Source: Desulfurococcales archaeon
GTDB taxonomy: Archaea; Thermoproteota; Thermoprotei_A; Sulfolobales; Ignicoccaceae
Assembly: GCA_027081755.1 (NCBI GenBank)
Contig: JALWJF010000062.1
Coordinates: 1 to 40,166, forward strand
Length of the DNA: 40,166 bases
Direction: 5' to 3'
Shown: piece by piece, positions 1 to 9,256 of the stretch
Layout: each line of letters begins with the position of its first letter
How positions within the stretch are numbered: the first letter of the stretch is position 1
The notes under the pieces: model-generated
The model's input: only the letters and a program-made list of their open reading frames with translations
Database searches by the model: none
Told to the model about the DNA's origin: nothing
Translations under genes and position numbers: made by a program

Positions 1-1
1 C

Positions 2-2662
2 CTATTGGGTATCACAGACGACCTCTGAGCCCCTAGCACCTTTTCTTACTCTACATACATACTCGGCGACGTCAAGTACTTCCTGGTCATGAGTTACTAC
101 TATTAGTTGATGTAGTGCCGGGCCTACGGCCTTCAGCAATATTTCTTTTAACCTTCGCTTTCTCTCCTCATCCAAGTTTACAGTAGGTTCGTCCAAGACC
201 AATACTGATACCTTACCTCTTGATAACATCTTCACTAGGGCGAGCTTCATCGCTAAAGAAACTCCGACTTTCTCTCCGCCACTCAAGGTCTCAACCTTTA
301 GCTCTCTACCAGAGTCGCCTATTGCCTCAATAACCCAACCTTCACTCCTCCCTCTCTTCTCTTCGACTATTTTAATTGAGCTTATACTGAGATCAAAGTT
401 CTGCAGAAGCTTATTGGCTTCGACTTCCCATACTCTTCTAAAGTTTTCACTTATAGTGTTGTATATCGATGGAATTTTTGCTTTAAAGTCTTTTAGAAAG
501 TCAATGAAGTTTCTTATTTCTTCATACTCTTTGGCACTCTCTTCAAGTTCCTTGAGCTCCTTCATTCTCTCTTCGATGTTGTTATCGACTTCCTTAAGCA
601 TACCTTCGTATCTCTTCAATTTCTCGAAAATGCTGTCCTTTTCTTGCTTCTTATTTTCATATTCCTCTTTAACTTTGGCGTACTCAGTTTCATTGAAGTT
701 CAACTCATCTAGGTCCTTCAATATTTTATTTATCTCCTCTTCGAGGTTATCTTTGATACCCTTTAGATGATTCTTCTCATTTAGCTTCTTTTGGATTTCT
801 TCCCTTAGTTCCTCCAATTGGGCTTTTCTCTTCTCCAATTCATTTAGCTTCTCTAATTCTTTTTTATATGTATCCAAAGCTTCGTCTATAGCGTCATCGC
901 TCAAGTTGAACTGCTTAAGTAGTTCATTAAGTGCCCTTCTCTTTTCTGTCAACATCGCTTGTATTTCTTTTTTCTCTTTGAGCTGTTGTCTTATTCTTTC
1001 TAATTTTTCATTGAGTTTGGACTCTGTTGATTTAAGCGAGTCATATTTTTCTTCAAATTGTTTGATGTCGTTTTTGTACTTTTTAATTTCATTTTCTAGC
1101 TTTTCCACGTCTCGCTTCAATTCTTCAACATCCTTGTAGCCTAGGCTGTCTAGTATAGCCTCGACCTTATTATACGTCTGCTTTAAATCGTCTAACCTTT
1201 TCTTGTATCTTTCTAACTCTAATCGGACATTACTTAACTCTTTCTCTATGTCATCATATCTCTTCTTGAGCTCCTCCTTTTCCTTTAGCTTTCTCTCAAT
1301 TAGTTCTCTCCTCTTTAGCTCATTAAGGGGTGCACCACATACGGGACATTTGCCCTTGCTGTTCTTCAAGGCCCCTAAGCTATCATCAATCAAGGACAAC
1401 TTGCTTTCCAATTCGGCTTTCAGAGTTCGAAGTTCGTCTTTTTTTGATTCCAATTTGTCGAGGATCTCATCTAGAGACATAATTTCGGCTATAATCTCTT
1501 CCATGGATTTTCCATTAAGTAATGCCTTTACCCTCTTCAAATTTTCCTTTTTGGTTTCAAGTTCCTTAGATATATGCTTACACCTCTCCTTTATCTTACT
1601 GAGGTTCATTGCTAATTGCTCTTTCTCCTTCCTTATCTCATCTATCTTACTTACAATAGTTCTTTCATCATCGTCAGTTACTTTGATCTTCATAAGTTTC
1701 ATTTTCATTTCCTCTATCTCGTTTCTTAGTTTTGACGCCCTTCTCAGTTGTTCAACAATGTATTCATTGACTTGCTTATTCTTTAATCTTTTTTCCATGT
1801 TCTTTAATTCTTCTACTATTGCATTCAAATCTTCTTCGTTAACCTTAAGCTGTTCGAACCTCTCGTTTATCTCACGTAGTTTCTCTTTCTTTATACGTAA
1901 TTCTTCGTTCAATCTTCTATACTTTTCATAGGCGCTCCTCATCTCATCGATCTTATTACTTAGCTCTGTGAGTTCTTTTTCCATCTTATCTAGTTTGGCA
2001 TTTAATTCACTTACCTTCTTATGTAGATCTCTTCTCTTCTTCCTTAGCTCGGTTATTTTTTCTTTTTGTTTCCTATACATCTTTGCTTTAAATTCGAGCT
2101 TGGACGCCTTAATTTCATAGTTTTTAATCACTTCATTAAGTTTGTTCGTTATATTATCCCTTTTACCAATCCCTATTATTTCTATCACTCTATCCCTCAG
2201 CTCAGAGGGACCTAACTCTATCAGTTCTGTCAGTCTCCCTTGAGGAACGAACATCGATTCTATTGCAGCATTAACGCTTTCAAATCCTAGAATTCTTGCT
2301 ATTTCCTTATTAACGCTGGATGTACCATGAGCTATTCTTCTCCTGTTGTTAAGATCGTATAAGTAGGCTTCGCTTGCCCTGCCTTTACCAAATCTTCTCT
2401 CTACCATGTACTTTCTAGAGCCAATTTCGAAATAGAGTTTGACTTCTGTAAAAGTAGAGCCTTTGCGGATGAGTTCTGATTGCTTTACTCCCTTTCGGCT
2501 CGCAGGTTTGGATGAGAGGGCATATGCTATAGCGTCTATGAGACTAGTTTTCCCGGCACCGTTTTCTCCGTGTAAAATTATGAAGCCGGAGGGTATCTCC
2601 ACGGTGGCATTTGAATAAGAGAGGAAGTTCTTAAGTTCCACTCTGTTAATTTTGAATGACAT
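2..2662 (-). CDS. rad50: DNA double-strand break repair ATPase Rad50
   Basis: 886-aa ORF; N-terminal Walker A HGENGAGKTSLIDAI, long coiled coil, zinc-hook CPVCGAPL, C-terminal LSGGEKVGVSLAMKLALV and VLVLDEPTVNLDEERK. Confidence 0.96.
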   Translation of the reverse strand: MSFKINRVELKNFLSYSNATVEIPSGFIILHGENGAGKTSLIDAIAYALSSKPASRKGVKQSELIRKGSTFTEVKLYFEIGSRKYMVERRFGKGRASEAYLYDLNNRRRIAHGTSSVNKEIARILGFESVNAAIESMFVPQGRLTELIELGPSELRDRVIEIIGIGKRDNITNKLNEVIKNYEIKASKLEFKAKMYRKQKEKITELRKKRRDLHKKVSELNAKLDKMEKELTELSNKIDEMRSAYEKYRRLNEELRIKKEKLREINERFEQLKVNEEDLNAIVEELKNMEKRLKNKQVNEYIVEQLRRASKLRNEIEEMKMKLMKIKVTDDDERTIVSKIDEIRKEKEQLAMNLSKIKERCKHISKELETKKENLKRVKALLNGKSMEEIIAEIMSLDEILDKLESKKDELRTLKAELESKLSLIDDSLGALKNSKGKCPVCGAPLNELKRRELIERKLKEKEELKKRYDDIEKELSNVRLELERYKKRLDDLKQTYNKVEAILDSLGYKDVEELKRDVEKLENEIKKYKNDIKQFEEKYDSLKSTESKLNEKLERIRQQLKEKKEIQAMLTEKRRALNELLKQFNLSDDAIDEALDTYKKELEKLNELEKRKAQLEELREEIQKKLNEKNHLKGIKDNLEEEINKILKDLDELNFNETEYAKVKEEYENKKQEKDSIFEKLKRYEGMLKEVDNNIEERMKELKELEESAKEYEEIRNFIDFLKDFKAKIPSIYNTISENFRRVWEVEANKLLQNFDLSISSIKIVEEKRGRSEGWVIEAIGDSGRELKVETLSGGEKVGVSLAMKLALVKMLSRGKVSVLVLDEPTVNLDEERKRRLKEILLKAVGPALHQLIVVTHDQEVLDVAEYVCRVRKGARGSEVVCDTQ

Positions 2663-2679
2663 CTTACGTCACCCGTTGG

Positions 2680-2765
2680 CGCCGGGGGCGGGATTCGAAC
2701 CCGCGCGGGGGAGGACCCCCAGTGGGTCTCAAGCCCACCCCCTTAGGCCGCTCGGGCACCCCGGC
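2680..2765 (-). tRNA. tRNA-Ser(TGA), class II with long variable arm
   Basis: Reverse complement GCCGGGGTGCCCGAGCGGCCTAAGGGGGTGGGCTTGAGACCCAC...GGGTTCGAATCCC..CCCCGGC-G; anticodon loop CTTGAGA gives TGA; 7-bp acceptor stem; G73 as expected for Ser. Confidence 0.93.
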
Positions 2766-2785
2766 GGTAGTGCCAACTCAAAGTA

Positions 2786-2798
2786 TAGTTAATAAATG
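2786..2798 (-). promoter_or_regulatory. TATA-like promoter element for tRNA-Ser
   Basis: Minus-strand ATTTATTAAC about 27 nt upstream of the tRNA 5' end, abutting the nadE stop codon. Confidence 0.5.
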
Positions 2799-3665
2799 CT
2801 ACAGTTCGAGTTCCGGTATGAGAGGTGCAAATTCGAAAGCTGTTCTCTTACTTATCTTAACTATTGGCGGTGGTAGGAGCTTGTGTTGGTTCTTCTTCAT
2901 TAGCTCGATCACTCTCCTTACCGCTTCTTCTGGAACACCATATTTCTCAATAACTTCTCTTGGTTTAAGTCCTTCATCAACAATTCCGTAAAGTATCTTA
3001 TCCGCTATCTCATACTTTATTCCTAGCTCATCCTCTGCTAGTTGACCAGACCACAACCTGGGGCTTGAAGGTTTGAGTGCTATTCTTTCTGGTATTCCCA
3101 TATGCAAAGCTAGCTTTCTGACCCAGGTTTTGTATAAATCCCCTATAGGTAGAACGTCAACCGCACCATCACCATACTTAGTAAAGTAACCTAACAAGAG
3201 TTCACTTTTGTCACCAGTACCTATGACTAAGCCGTCCTCGTGAGCAAGCGCATACAATATAGTCATTCTTATTCTTGCCATGGTGTTTCCTCTAACGACT
3301 TTGTCCATATTCCCCAATGCTTCCTTGAAGCTTTTCAATATCTTATTGATATTTATTATTTTCCAGTCAGTGACGCCAAACTTTTGGATCACTTCTTTAG
3401 CATCTTCAATATCTTCTGGTGGCGTCGTTTGTGAAGGCATTATCACTGCTCTCACATCTTTCGCTCCAAAAGCCTTCACGGAAAGAGCTAAGACCGTGGC
3501 AGAGTCTACTCCACCACTAACGCCAATCACAGCCTTCCTTCCAGTCTTATCCTTAAGGTCTCTCAGAAAGTTAACTATCCTCTCTTCTACTTCACTCCAG
3601 TTTAGGACTGGGAGCTCCATGCCAAATCCCGATAAAGGTAACGCTAACCAACAGTAAAAGTTCAT
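2799..3665 (-). CDS. nadE: NAD+ synthetase (NH3-dependent); start may be 3665 (ATGA overlap) or 3620 (MELPVLNW)
   Basis: SGGVDSATVLAL PP-loop, NTMARIRMTILYALA, GTGDKSELLLGYFTKYGDGAVDVLPIGDLYKTWVR, PSPRLWSGQLAEDELG. Confidence 0.95.
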   Translation of the reverse strand: MNFYCWLALPLSGFGMELPVLNWSEVEERIVNFLRDLKDKTGRKAVIGVSGGVDSATVLALSVKAFGAKDVRAVIMPSQTTPPEDIEDAKEVIQKFGVTDWKIININKILKSFKEALGNMDKVVRGNTMARIRMTILYALAHEDGLVIGTGDKSELLLGYFTKYGDGAVDVLPIGDLYKTWVRKLALHMGIPERIALKPSSPRLWSGQLAEDELGIKYEIADKILYGIVDEGLKPREVIEKYGVPEEAVRRVIELMKKNQHKLLPPPIVKISKRTAFEFAPLIPELEL

Positions 3666-5617
3666 TTCCAGCGTGCAAGTCTGTACTCAAGCAGCATCTT
3701 TTCTATATCTTCTACGTTCACTTCTCCCTTAACTAGCTCTTCCCTTAATTTTTCCCATTCATCAAATACATCGTTTCCAACCGTTACTATTTTAGTCAAT
3801 TTCCTCACATCATTTCTCTTTAAAATAGGGATACCGATTTCTGTGAGACGCTTTTCAGCTTTTTTAGTGATATTTCCAACAATCAGCACAACATTATTAC
3901 TTTTTATAGCATTTATGAAATCGTCATTTATGTCTTTAACATCTTCAGCATATATGATTCTTAATGATTTCTCGGAGACTGCCTCTGGGTATTGAGTAGT
4001 GAAAGTTAACGTTTTGATGTAAATACCAGGTACGCGCTCGCCTTTGTTTACATTTATTATTTCCTCTTCACTAATCTTCAGTTTCTCTTCCTTGATCTGA
4101 AGTTCTTTCCTTAGATTTTCTACTTCTAGGCTCATTGATCTGAGAGTCTCTTTTAAGGTATTTATCTTAGCTTCAATGGCCTTATCTATGTCTTTCTTTA
4201 GCAAGTTTATTTCTAATTCTTTCTTCTTTAACTCTTCTTCTAATTCATTCAATTTCAGTTTTAACCAAACATTCTCAGCTTCAAGTTGGGCTAAACGTAG
4301 GTCTCTCTTAAATGAAGAAGTAGGTTTAGAGCGCATTGGAACTCTTTCGACCTTCTCTACCTTTTCCTCTTCAATTGCTTTGGATAACTCCTCTTCGACT
4401 GCTTCTGCAAGACTCTTCCCATTTAGTACCTCTACCTTTATTTTGTCTCTATTTATCTCTATGCCTATCTTGTCTAAATATGCATCAACTTTCTTTAGTT
4501 TTTCATGAACTTCTATCCAAGCCTTATAGGCTGCCGCAATTGCATCTCTTTGATGGGAATCCTTTATTTGAACACCTTGTTCTTTTAACATACCTTCTAT
4601 TCTCTCTTTTTCAGAGACTGATAGCGATGAGCGAGGAATATACAGCTGAGCTTTCAATACACTAGCCAGCTTTTTGGCAGAATGAGGAGGCGGATTGGTG
4701 TCTACTGCAACGATTATTGGGGTACCAAACTTTCTTATTAGTGAGACAATGTCTCCTCTGTCAACATTTTGAAGGGTAGTAGTTATTAAGACATTACCTT
4801 CTAGATCAATTATGGCCAAACCCGTATTTATACCTGGATCAAAACCTACGATTAGATACTTTCCTTCAGTTTTATCCTCGTCTTCGAATGTTATATGCCT
4901 AGTTATTACTGGTCTGATCTTAACCTTTACTGAAGAAGTAGAGATTGGCTTTATCTTACCTTCCAAATTTTTACGTGATGTGTAGACCGTAAAAACTGCG
5001 CTCTCTATAGATCCGTCACTTTTTCTGGTTACTAAGTCGTAATCAAAGCCCTCTTCGTCTAATATTTTCTTTATCTCTCTTACTGTTTCCATTACAGCAT
5101 TCTTTGTCGCTCTCTTGAACCTATTCATACTGCTCCCGCCAGCTCTTGGCGTCCTTCCCTTTGTAACCACGATCTTGGTCTTTTCCTCGTATGCCTTCAG
5201 CTTCGTTCCAACGCCTTTGAGTGCTAAGACACCTAGTATGTAGGCAGTTTCTAGCGGATCAAGTTTCCCACTTACTTTTATATCAAACTTTTTGGCCAAG
5301 TCCTTTATATCAATAAACATACCGTTTACTCTAGTAACTTGTACTACACTAGTCTCTGGAGGAAATAAATTGAGTACCTTTAATAGTTCCCTCTTGTCCC
5401 TGCCTAGTTCCATTATATTGTCTACTGCTAGTATCTTCGGTCTCTTCTCCCAGAGCAATCGGAGTAATTTCGTAAAGCTTACGACTTTCTGAAGAAGTAC
5501 CCTACCCTCACAATCGAGAATAACCAAGGCGTACTCGCCCTTAGTGCCCGGAGCTTTCCCGGGTATCACATCTATCGCTGCTACCGGACACTCCAAGCCT
5601 TGTGAGTACCTCTTCAA
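3662..5617 (-). CDS. DUF460 family protein (COG2433; RNase H-like domain plus coiled coil)
   Basis: 651 aa; LIVGFDPGINTGLAIIDLEGNVL RNase H-fold-like strand, KDSHQRDAIAAAYKAW, long coiled coil; matches the archaeal DUF460 architecture. Confidence 0.8.
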   Translation of the reverse strand: MKRYSQGLECPVAAIDVIPGKAPGTKGEYALVILDCEGRVLLQKVVSFTKLLRLLWEKRPKILAVDNIMELGRDKRELLKVLNLFPPETSVVQVTRVNGMFIDIKDLAKKFDIKVSGKLDPLETAYILGVLALKGVGTKLKAYEEKTKIVVTKGRTPRAGGSSMNRFKRATKNAVMETVREIKKILDEEGFDYDLVTRKSDGSIESAVFTVYTSRKNLEGKIKPISTSSVKVKIRPVITRHITFEDEDKTEGKYLIVGFDPGINTGLAIIDLEGNVLITTTLQNVDRGDIVSLIRKFGTPIIVAVDTNPPPHSAKKLASVLKAQLYIPRSSLSVSEKERIEGMLKEQGVQIKDSHQRDAIAAAYKAWIEVHEKLKKVDAYLDKIGIEINRDKIKVEVLNGKSLAEAVEEELSKAIEEEKVEKVERVPMRSKPTSSFKRDLRLAQLEAENVWLKLKLNELEEELKKKELEINLLKKDIDKAIEAKINTLKETLRSMSLEVENLRKELQIKEEKLKISEEEIINVNKGERVPGIYIKTLTFTTQYPEAVSEKSLRIIYAEDVKDINDDFINAIKSNNVVLIVGNITKKAEKRLTEIGIPILKRNDVRKLTKIVTVGNDVFDEWEKLREELVKGEVNVEDIEKMLLEYRLARWK

Positions 5618-6455
5618 TTTCTATTGGCACACCATATACTTTCTTAAAAAATCTTACTACATATTCGATGTCTCTTCTCAGTAGCTGTAGTGCTGAAGGA
5701 TGCTCCTTTTCAACATATTGGGGCCAATCTATAACATATGCTTCACTAGTTTCCGGTATTACTATTATGTTATATTCGCTTAAATCGCCGTGTACTATAC
5801 CAACTTCTTTATATGCTATCTCCACTGTTTCAAGAACGTCTATTAGTGCTTTTACTGGGTCTTTTATATCTGGTTTTCTGTAAAGTTCAACAGCACCTTC
5901 AATAAGCTTTGTAACAACTACATGTCTGGACTTAGCTACTGGTTCCGGTACTTTCGCCCCTCTAGGGAAAAGTTCCTTGAGTGCTGTAAACTCTCTAGCA
6001 GCAGAGAGCCTCGATTGTAAGAGCCAGTTTTCCTCTTCTTTATAGGTTCTGTGTCTAACTATGTGTCGAAAACTCTGTCTTCCAACCCTATGGAACTTAA
6101 CAGCCAGTTTCACTCCACCAGGGCCTATGCCTAGGTATACGTCGCTCTCCTTACCAACACCTATCTTTTCTCCTAGAGCTACTAAGATTCCTCTTCTCAT
6201 GAGACTGTGGACTGCCAGTACATCATATGCCAAAATGGTCAGCCTATAGCCTAGCACACTTGTTGACATCCTACGAATGAGCTTTAGCTTGTTTAGATGG
6301 TATAGACTCCTCTCTAGGCGATGTAACGGTAGCTTAGTATCCCGTTCGATTAGCTCTATAGGTACGAATTCGTGTGTCTTTAACCTCTTCTCTATTGCAT
6401 ATAGAACCTTAAAGTCGTCAGGGTGTAGCTGAGTTAGTGCTTCTTTTACGTTCAA
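5541..6455 (-). CDS. rio2: Serine/threonine protein kinase Rio2
   Basis: N-terminal winged helix; GEKIGVGKESDVYLGI, LAVKFHRVGRQSFR, GIVHGDLSEYNIIV, YVIDWPQYV. Confidence 0.95.
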   Translation of the reverse strand: MNVKEALTQLHPDDFKVLYAIEKRLKTHEFVPIELIERDTKLPLHRLERSLYHLNKLKLIRRMSTSVLGYRLTILAYDVLAVHSLMRRGILVALGEKIGVGKESDVYLGIGPGGVKLAVKFHRVGRQSFRHIVRHRTYKEEENWLLQSRLSAAREFTALKELFPRGAKVPEPVAKSRHVVVTKLIEGAVELYRKPDIKDPVKALIDVLETVEIAYKEVGIVHGDLSEYNIIVIPETSEAYVIDWPQYVEKEHPSALQLLRRDIEYVVRFFKKVYGVPIEIEEVLTRLGVSGSSDRCDTRESSGH

Positions 6456-7315
6456 CTTTCTCTCTCCTCTTCGAGAACTTCAAAGAATTCTTGTACATTG
6501 TCTACTACCTCAACTGGGCTCTCTTCGAGCTCTTTAGGTACTTCCTTAAATCCTACCGCTATACTCCTTCTGTTTATCAACTTACTCAGTGCACCAAACC
6601 AATTGAGATCGTCTTTCCTTCCATGTGGAACTAGCGCCGTGAATTCCTTGTTGCCATATACCCCTCCCACGCTGACTTTACCTTTAGCTACGTGTATAGA
6701 TTTAGTTTCAGTGAGTATCTTTGCTTCCATGGGGGTATGAGGTGGAACCTTTAGTTCATCTCCCTTGAATTCAGCTAAATCTACTGATCTCAATATATCT
6801 TCGCCGAAGAGTTCTGCTAATTTTATAGCAATGTCCACATGTACTCTACTCCGCCCTCTTTCATATTCATAGACAGACTTGCGGCTTACGCCTATTGTCT
6901 CAGCGACTGCTCCTATACTAAGCCTATTCTCAAGTCGTTTTCTCCTTAGTATCTGTCCATCTATTTCAACAACGAACATCGACCTAAGCTTTCTTATATA
7001 GACCTCATTCCCCTCTAGGAGCTGCCTAGCAGTTTCTGGTGTAACTACTGCTGCGTTATATCTTTCATACACGACATCATCAAGTAGTTTTTCACCGCCC
7101 ATTCTTTTAGCCACTACCAAAAGCTTTGCACCTATACTCTTGGCTAATGAACTTCCTATTCCTATTCTTCGCTTGGTGGCTTTGTTAGCATTTTCAGTAC
7201 ATATCATCACGAATACATCGTCTTTGCCTCTAACAACCATATCACTCGCTTCGCCATTTTCCAAATATTCATATTTTTCGCATATCTCCTTACAATACTC
7301 CTTCGTAACCATCAC
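6452..7315 (-). CDS. HTH (Xre-type) transcriptional regulator, COG1395-like
   Basis: RLENRLSIGAVAETIGVSRKSVYEYERGRSRVHVDIAIKLAELFGED helix-turn-helix; restriction-endonuclease-like N-terminal region typical of this archaeal family. Confidence 0.8.
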   Translation of the reverse strand: MMVTKEYCKEICEKYEYLENGEASDMVVRGKDDVFVMICTENANKATKRRIGIGSSLAKSIGAKLLVVAKRMGGEKLLDDVVYERYNAAVVTPETARQLLEGNEVYIRKLRSMFVVEIDGQILRRKRLENRLSIGAVAETIGVSRKSVYEYERGRSRVHVDIAIKLAELFGEDILRSVDLAEFKGDELKVPPHTPMEAKILTETKSIHVAKGKVSVGGVYGNKEFTALVPHGRKDDLNWFGALSKLINRRSIAVGFKEVPKELEESPVEVVDNVQEFFEVLEEERES

Positions 7316-7751
7316 CCCCTATAATATCTTCGACCCTCACATCAAACAATATAAATATTAGGGAAGAGTATCTCATAATTAACTTCTCTAAAGCTAAGAA
7401 GTTGAGTTTTTCTAGTGAATCTAAGCCCAAAGCGTACCTTACCGCTCTCTCTTCCCACTCACTCCCAAGAACTTTAAGGAGTTCTGTTGAGGGGTTATAA
7501 GCTAATGTTATAGGCACTCGAACTATCCACCTCATCCAAGAAGGTAGCTTCTCGGAGAAGTCCTTGAGTTCGTCTGCATCCATTAGATGTTTTGTATTAT
7601 CTTTAAGCATTATCTCCCTCTTACCATCTAAGGCTACTTTGAGAGTGACCGTTTCCTTAGGTACGCTTTGGTTTATGCTATATATATCATTAAAGACTAG
7701 CTTCGTTAGTCTTTTTTGTCCTTTGTCCATACTCCCAATCTTCACCTCCAA
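7290..7751 (-). CDS. DUF61/UPF0216 family protein
   Basis: VPKETVTLKVALDGKREIMLKDNTKHLMDADELKDFSEKLPSWMRWIVRVPITL resembles UPF0216. Confidence 0.6.
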   Translation of the reverse strand: MEVKIGSMDKGQKRLTKLVFNDIYSINQSVPKETVTLKVALDGKREIMLKDNTKHLMDADELKDFSEKLPSWMRWIVRVPITLAYNPSTELLKVLGSEWEERAVRYALGLDSLEKLNFLALEKLIMRYSSLIFILFDVRVEDIIGGDGYEGVL

Positions 7752-7772
7752 TTTTTACTAAAAGTTTTATTT

Positions 7773-8186
7773 TTACAGCTCTTCACCTTCAAATTCCTTC
7801 TCAATATCACTGAGGTCGAGTTCTATAACCTCACCTTCTTCTCTGTCTTCCTTAGGTTTTTGGCTACCTTTTAACTTCTTTTTCTTATTCTTAGTCTCGA
7901 CCTCTACTTCATCACCACCCACTTTTATCTTGCTTATAACCGCTCTCCACTTGTGTCCGCAGTTCGGGCATTCAAAAGAACCCATTATAGTTATCGTTAT
8001 CCTACCGTGTGAGTCTGGCATAGGTGAAACTAATTGCCATGTTTTCTTTGGTTCAGCTACTCTAGTTCCGCACTCTGGGCACACGTAGGGATCCTTCTTT
8101 TTCGACCTTGCCACAGCTCTTCGCCACTCTTTCGAGATCAACGACGGATTAATACTCGACTGTTGCCCAGCTGAGGTAAGATACAT
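7773..8186 (-). CDS. Zinc-ribbon protein of unknown function (trimmed from ORF 7773..8345)
   Basis: Two CxxC knuckles CPECG..CPNCG; start placed at ATG 8186 (MYLTSAGQQ) to avoid overlap with the divergent gene; acidic/basic tail. Confidence 0.65.
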   Translation of the reverse strand: MYLTSAGQQSSINPSLISKEWRRAVARSKKKDPYVCPECGTRVAEPKKTWQLVSPMPDSHGRITITIMGSFECPNCGHKWRAVISKIKVGGDEVEVETKNKKKKLKGSQKPKEDREEGEVIELDLSDIEKEFEGEEL

Positions 8187-8228
8187 ATTAGGTCTAAGAC
8201 AAAGAAACGTACCATAGGGTATGAAATC

Positions 8229-8603
8229 ATGGACTTTGGAGAAAAAGTCAAGAGAGTTGTTGAAGATTTCAACAAGAGATTTGCAGCTGAGTGTGAAGTA
8301 TTGAAAGCAGATGAACATGAGATAATAATTCACTTTAAAGGTCACATATGCTTCACATGTGGTACATACGACTACTTTGAAGATTTGGCTTATGACCTAA
8401 GCGATGCACTCGGTAAGAAGTATATACTTGCAGAATACGAGCAATTAGAAGACGGTACGTACATCGTAAAGTACAAACCAGAGGAGGAGGTTGATAGCAT
8501 AAAACGTGAAATAACTGTAATGCTCTATGACAAAGTGGAAAAAATCAGAATAGAGATTCCAACAAAGAGGAGTGAGAGTTTTGGGACAGAGTCCTCGAAT
8601 TAA
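8229..8603 (+). CDS. Hypothetical protein with HxxHICFTCGTYDYFEDL Cys motif
   Basis: Intact 124-aa ORF divergent from the zinc-ribbon gene and overlapping the next gene. Confidence 0.7.
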   Translation: MDFGEKVKRVVEDFNKRFAAECEVLKADEHEIIIHFKGHICFTCGTYDYFEDLAYDLSDALGKKYILAEYEQLEDGTYIVKYKPEEEVDSIKREITVMLYDKVEKIRIEIPTKRSESFGTESSN

Positions 8604-9201
8604 AGATGTAATAGTTTCTACGCTAATGCTCACACCCAGCGGTGCTTTCAGCCCAGGTTTGTTGAGCGCCGCGGCTGTAGCCTCTGGGACGGCATTGGGT
8701 CCCCTAGGAGGAGTACTAGTAAGCGCTGGCCACGTAGCTTTCGAACTGCCGTATCTTGTACTTCTAAGTGTCTTGCTCTCAAGCATACGCAAAGTCCTTC
8801 TAAGGTTCAAAAAAGTACTTTCAATCATCGTACTAGCATTCGCCACTTTCTTCGCTTATGGTCTATTAAGTGGAGGAAGTATGCCTAAGGTTACCATATC
8901 TGATGCCTTCTTAGCCGGTCTAGTATTTACTGCATCCAACGTCTATTTCTTGCTGTGGTGGGTCACGGTAGGCTTGCCACTTGTAGAAATTGGCAGCGTT
9001 TCTCGGAAACATTTCTTAGTAATGTACGCATCGCATGCATGGATGGACTTCCTCTGGCTAACGCTATTAGCTGCTGCAGGTCAGCTACTATTCTCAATAG
9101 CATTGAGTAAAGTGTTTAACATAGCACTAGCTAGCTTGATGATGTTATTCGCTATAGATATAGTGCTAAAAAGCTTCATAAACAGAGGAATCTTACCGTA
9201 G
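8572..9201 (+). CDS. LysE family transporter
   Basis: 209-aa polytopic protein; TPSGAFSPGLLSAAAVASGTALGPLGG near the N-terminus and six predicted hydrophobic segments; GTG start. Confidence 0.8.
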   Translation: MRVLGQSPRIKDVIVSTLMLTPSGAFSPGLLSAAAVASGTALGPLGGVLVSAGHVAFELPYLVLLSVLLSSIRKVLLRFKKVLSIIVLAFATFFAYGLLSGGSMPKVTISDAFLAGLVFTASNVYFLLWWVTVGLPLVEIGSVSRKHFLVMYASHAWMDFLWLTLLAAAGQLLFSIALSKVFNIALASLMMLFAIDIVLKSFINRGILP

Positions 9202-9256
9202 GGGATGAAGATAGCTAGATTGTCTGAACAGTGATGACGGTTTCGGGTCAAGACCC
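9202..9256 (+). ncRNA. Candidate double-guide C/D box sRNA
   Basis: C-like GGGATGA (9202-9208), 15-nt guide, D' CTGA (9224-9227), 3-nt spacer, perfect C' GTGATGA (9231-9237), 12-nt guide CGGTTTCGGGTC (9238-9249), degenerate D (AAGA), possible GGG/CCC closing stem. Confidence 0.6.

Noticed and set aside
414-1931. Plus-strand Ser/Leu/Phe-rich ORFs (414..770, 906..1139, 1203..1931)
   Set aside because: Antisense shadows of the Rad50 coiled-coil gene; low-complexity translation and no recognisable domain.
2656-2991. Plus-strand ORF of 111 aa across tRNA-Ser
   Set aside because: Overlaps tRNA-Ser and the antisense of nadE; the RGRDSNPRGGGP-type peptide is the usual translation of a tRNA gene.
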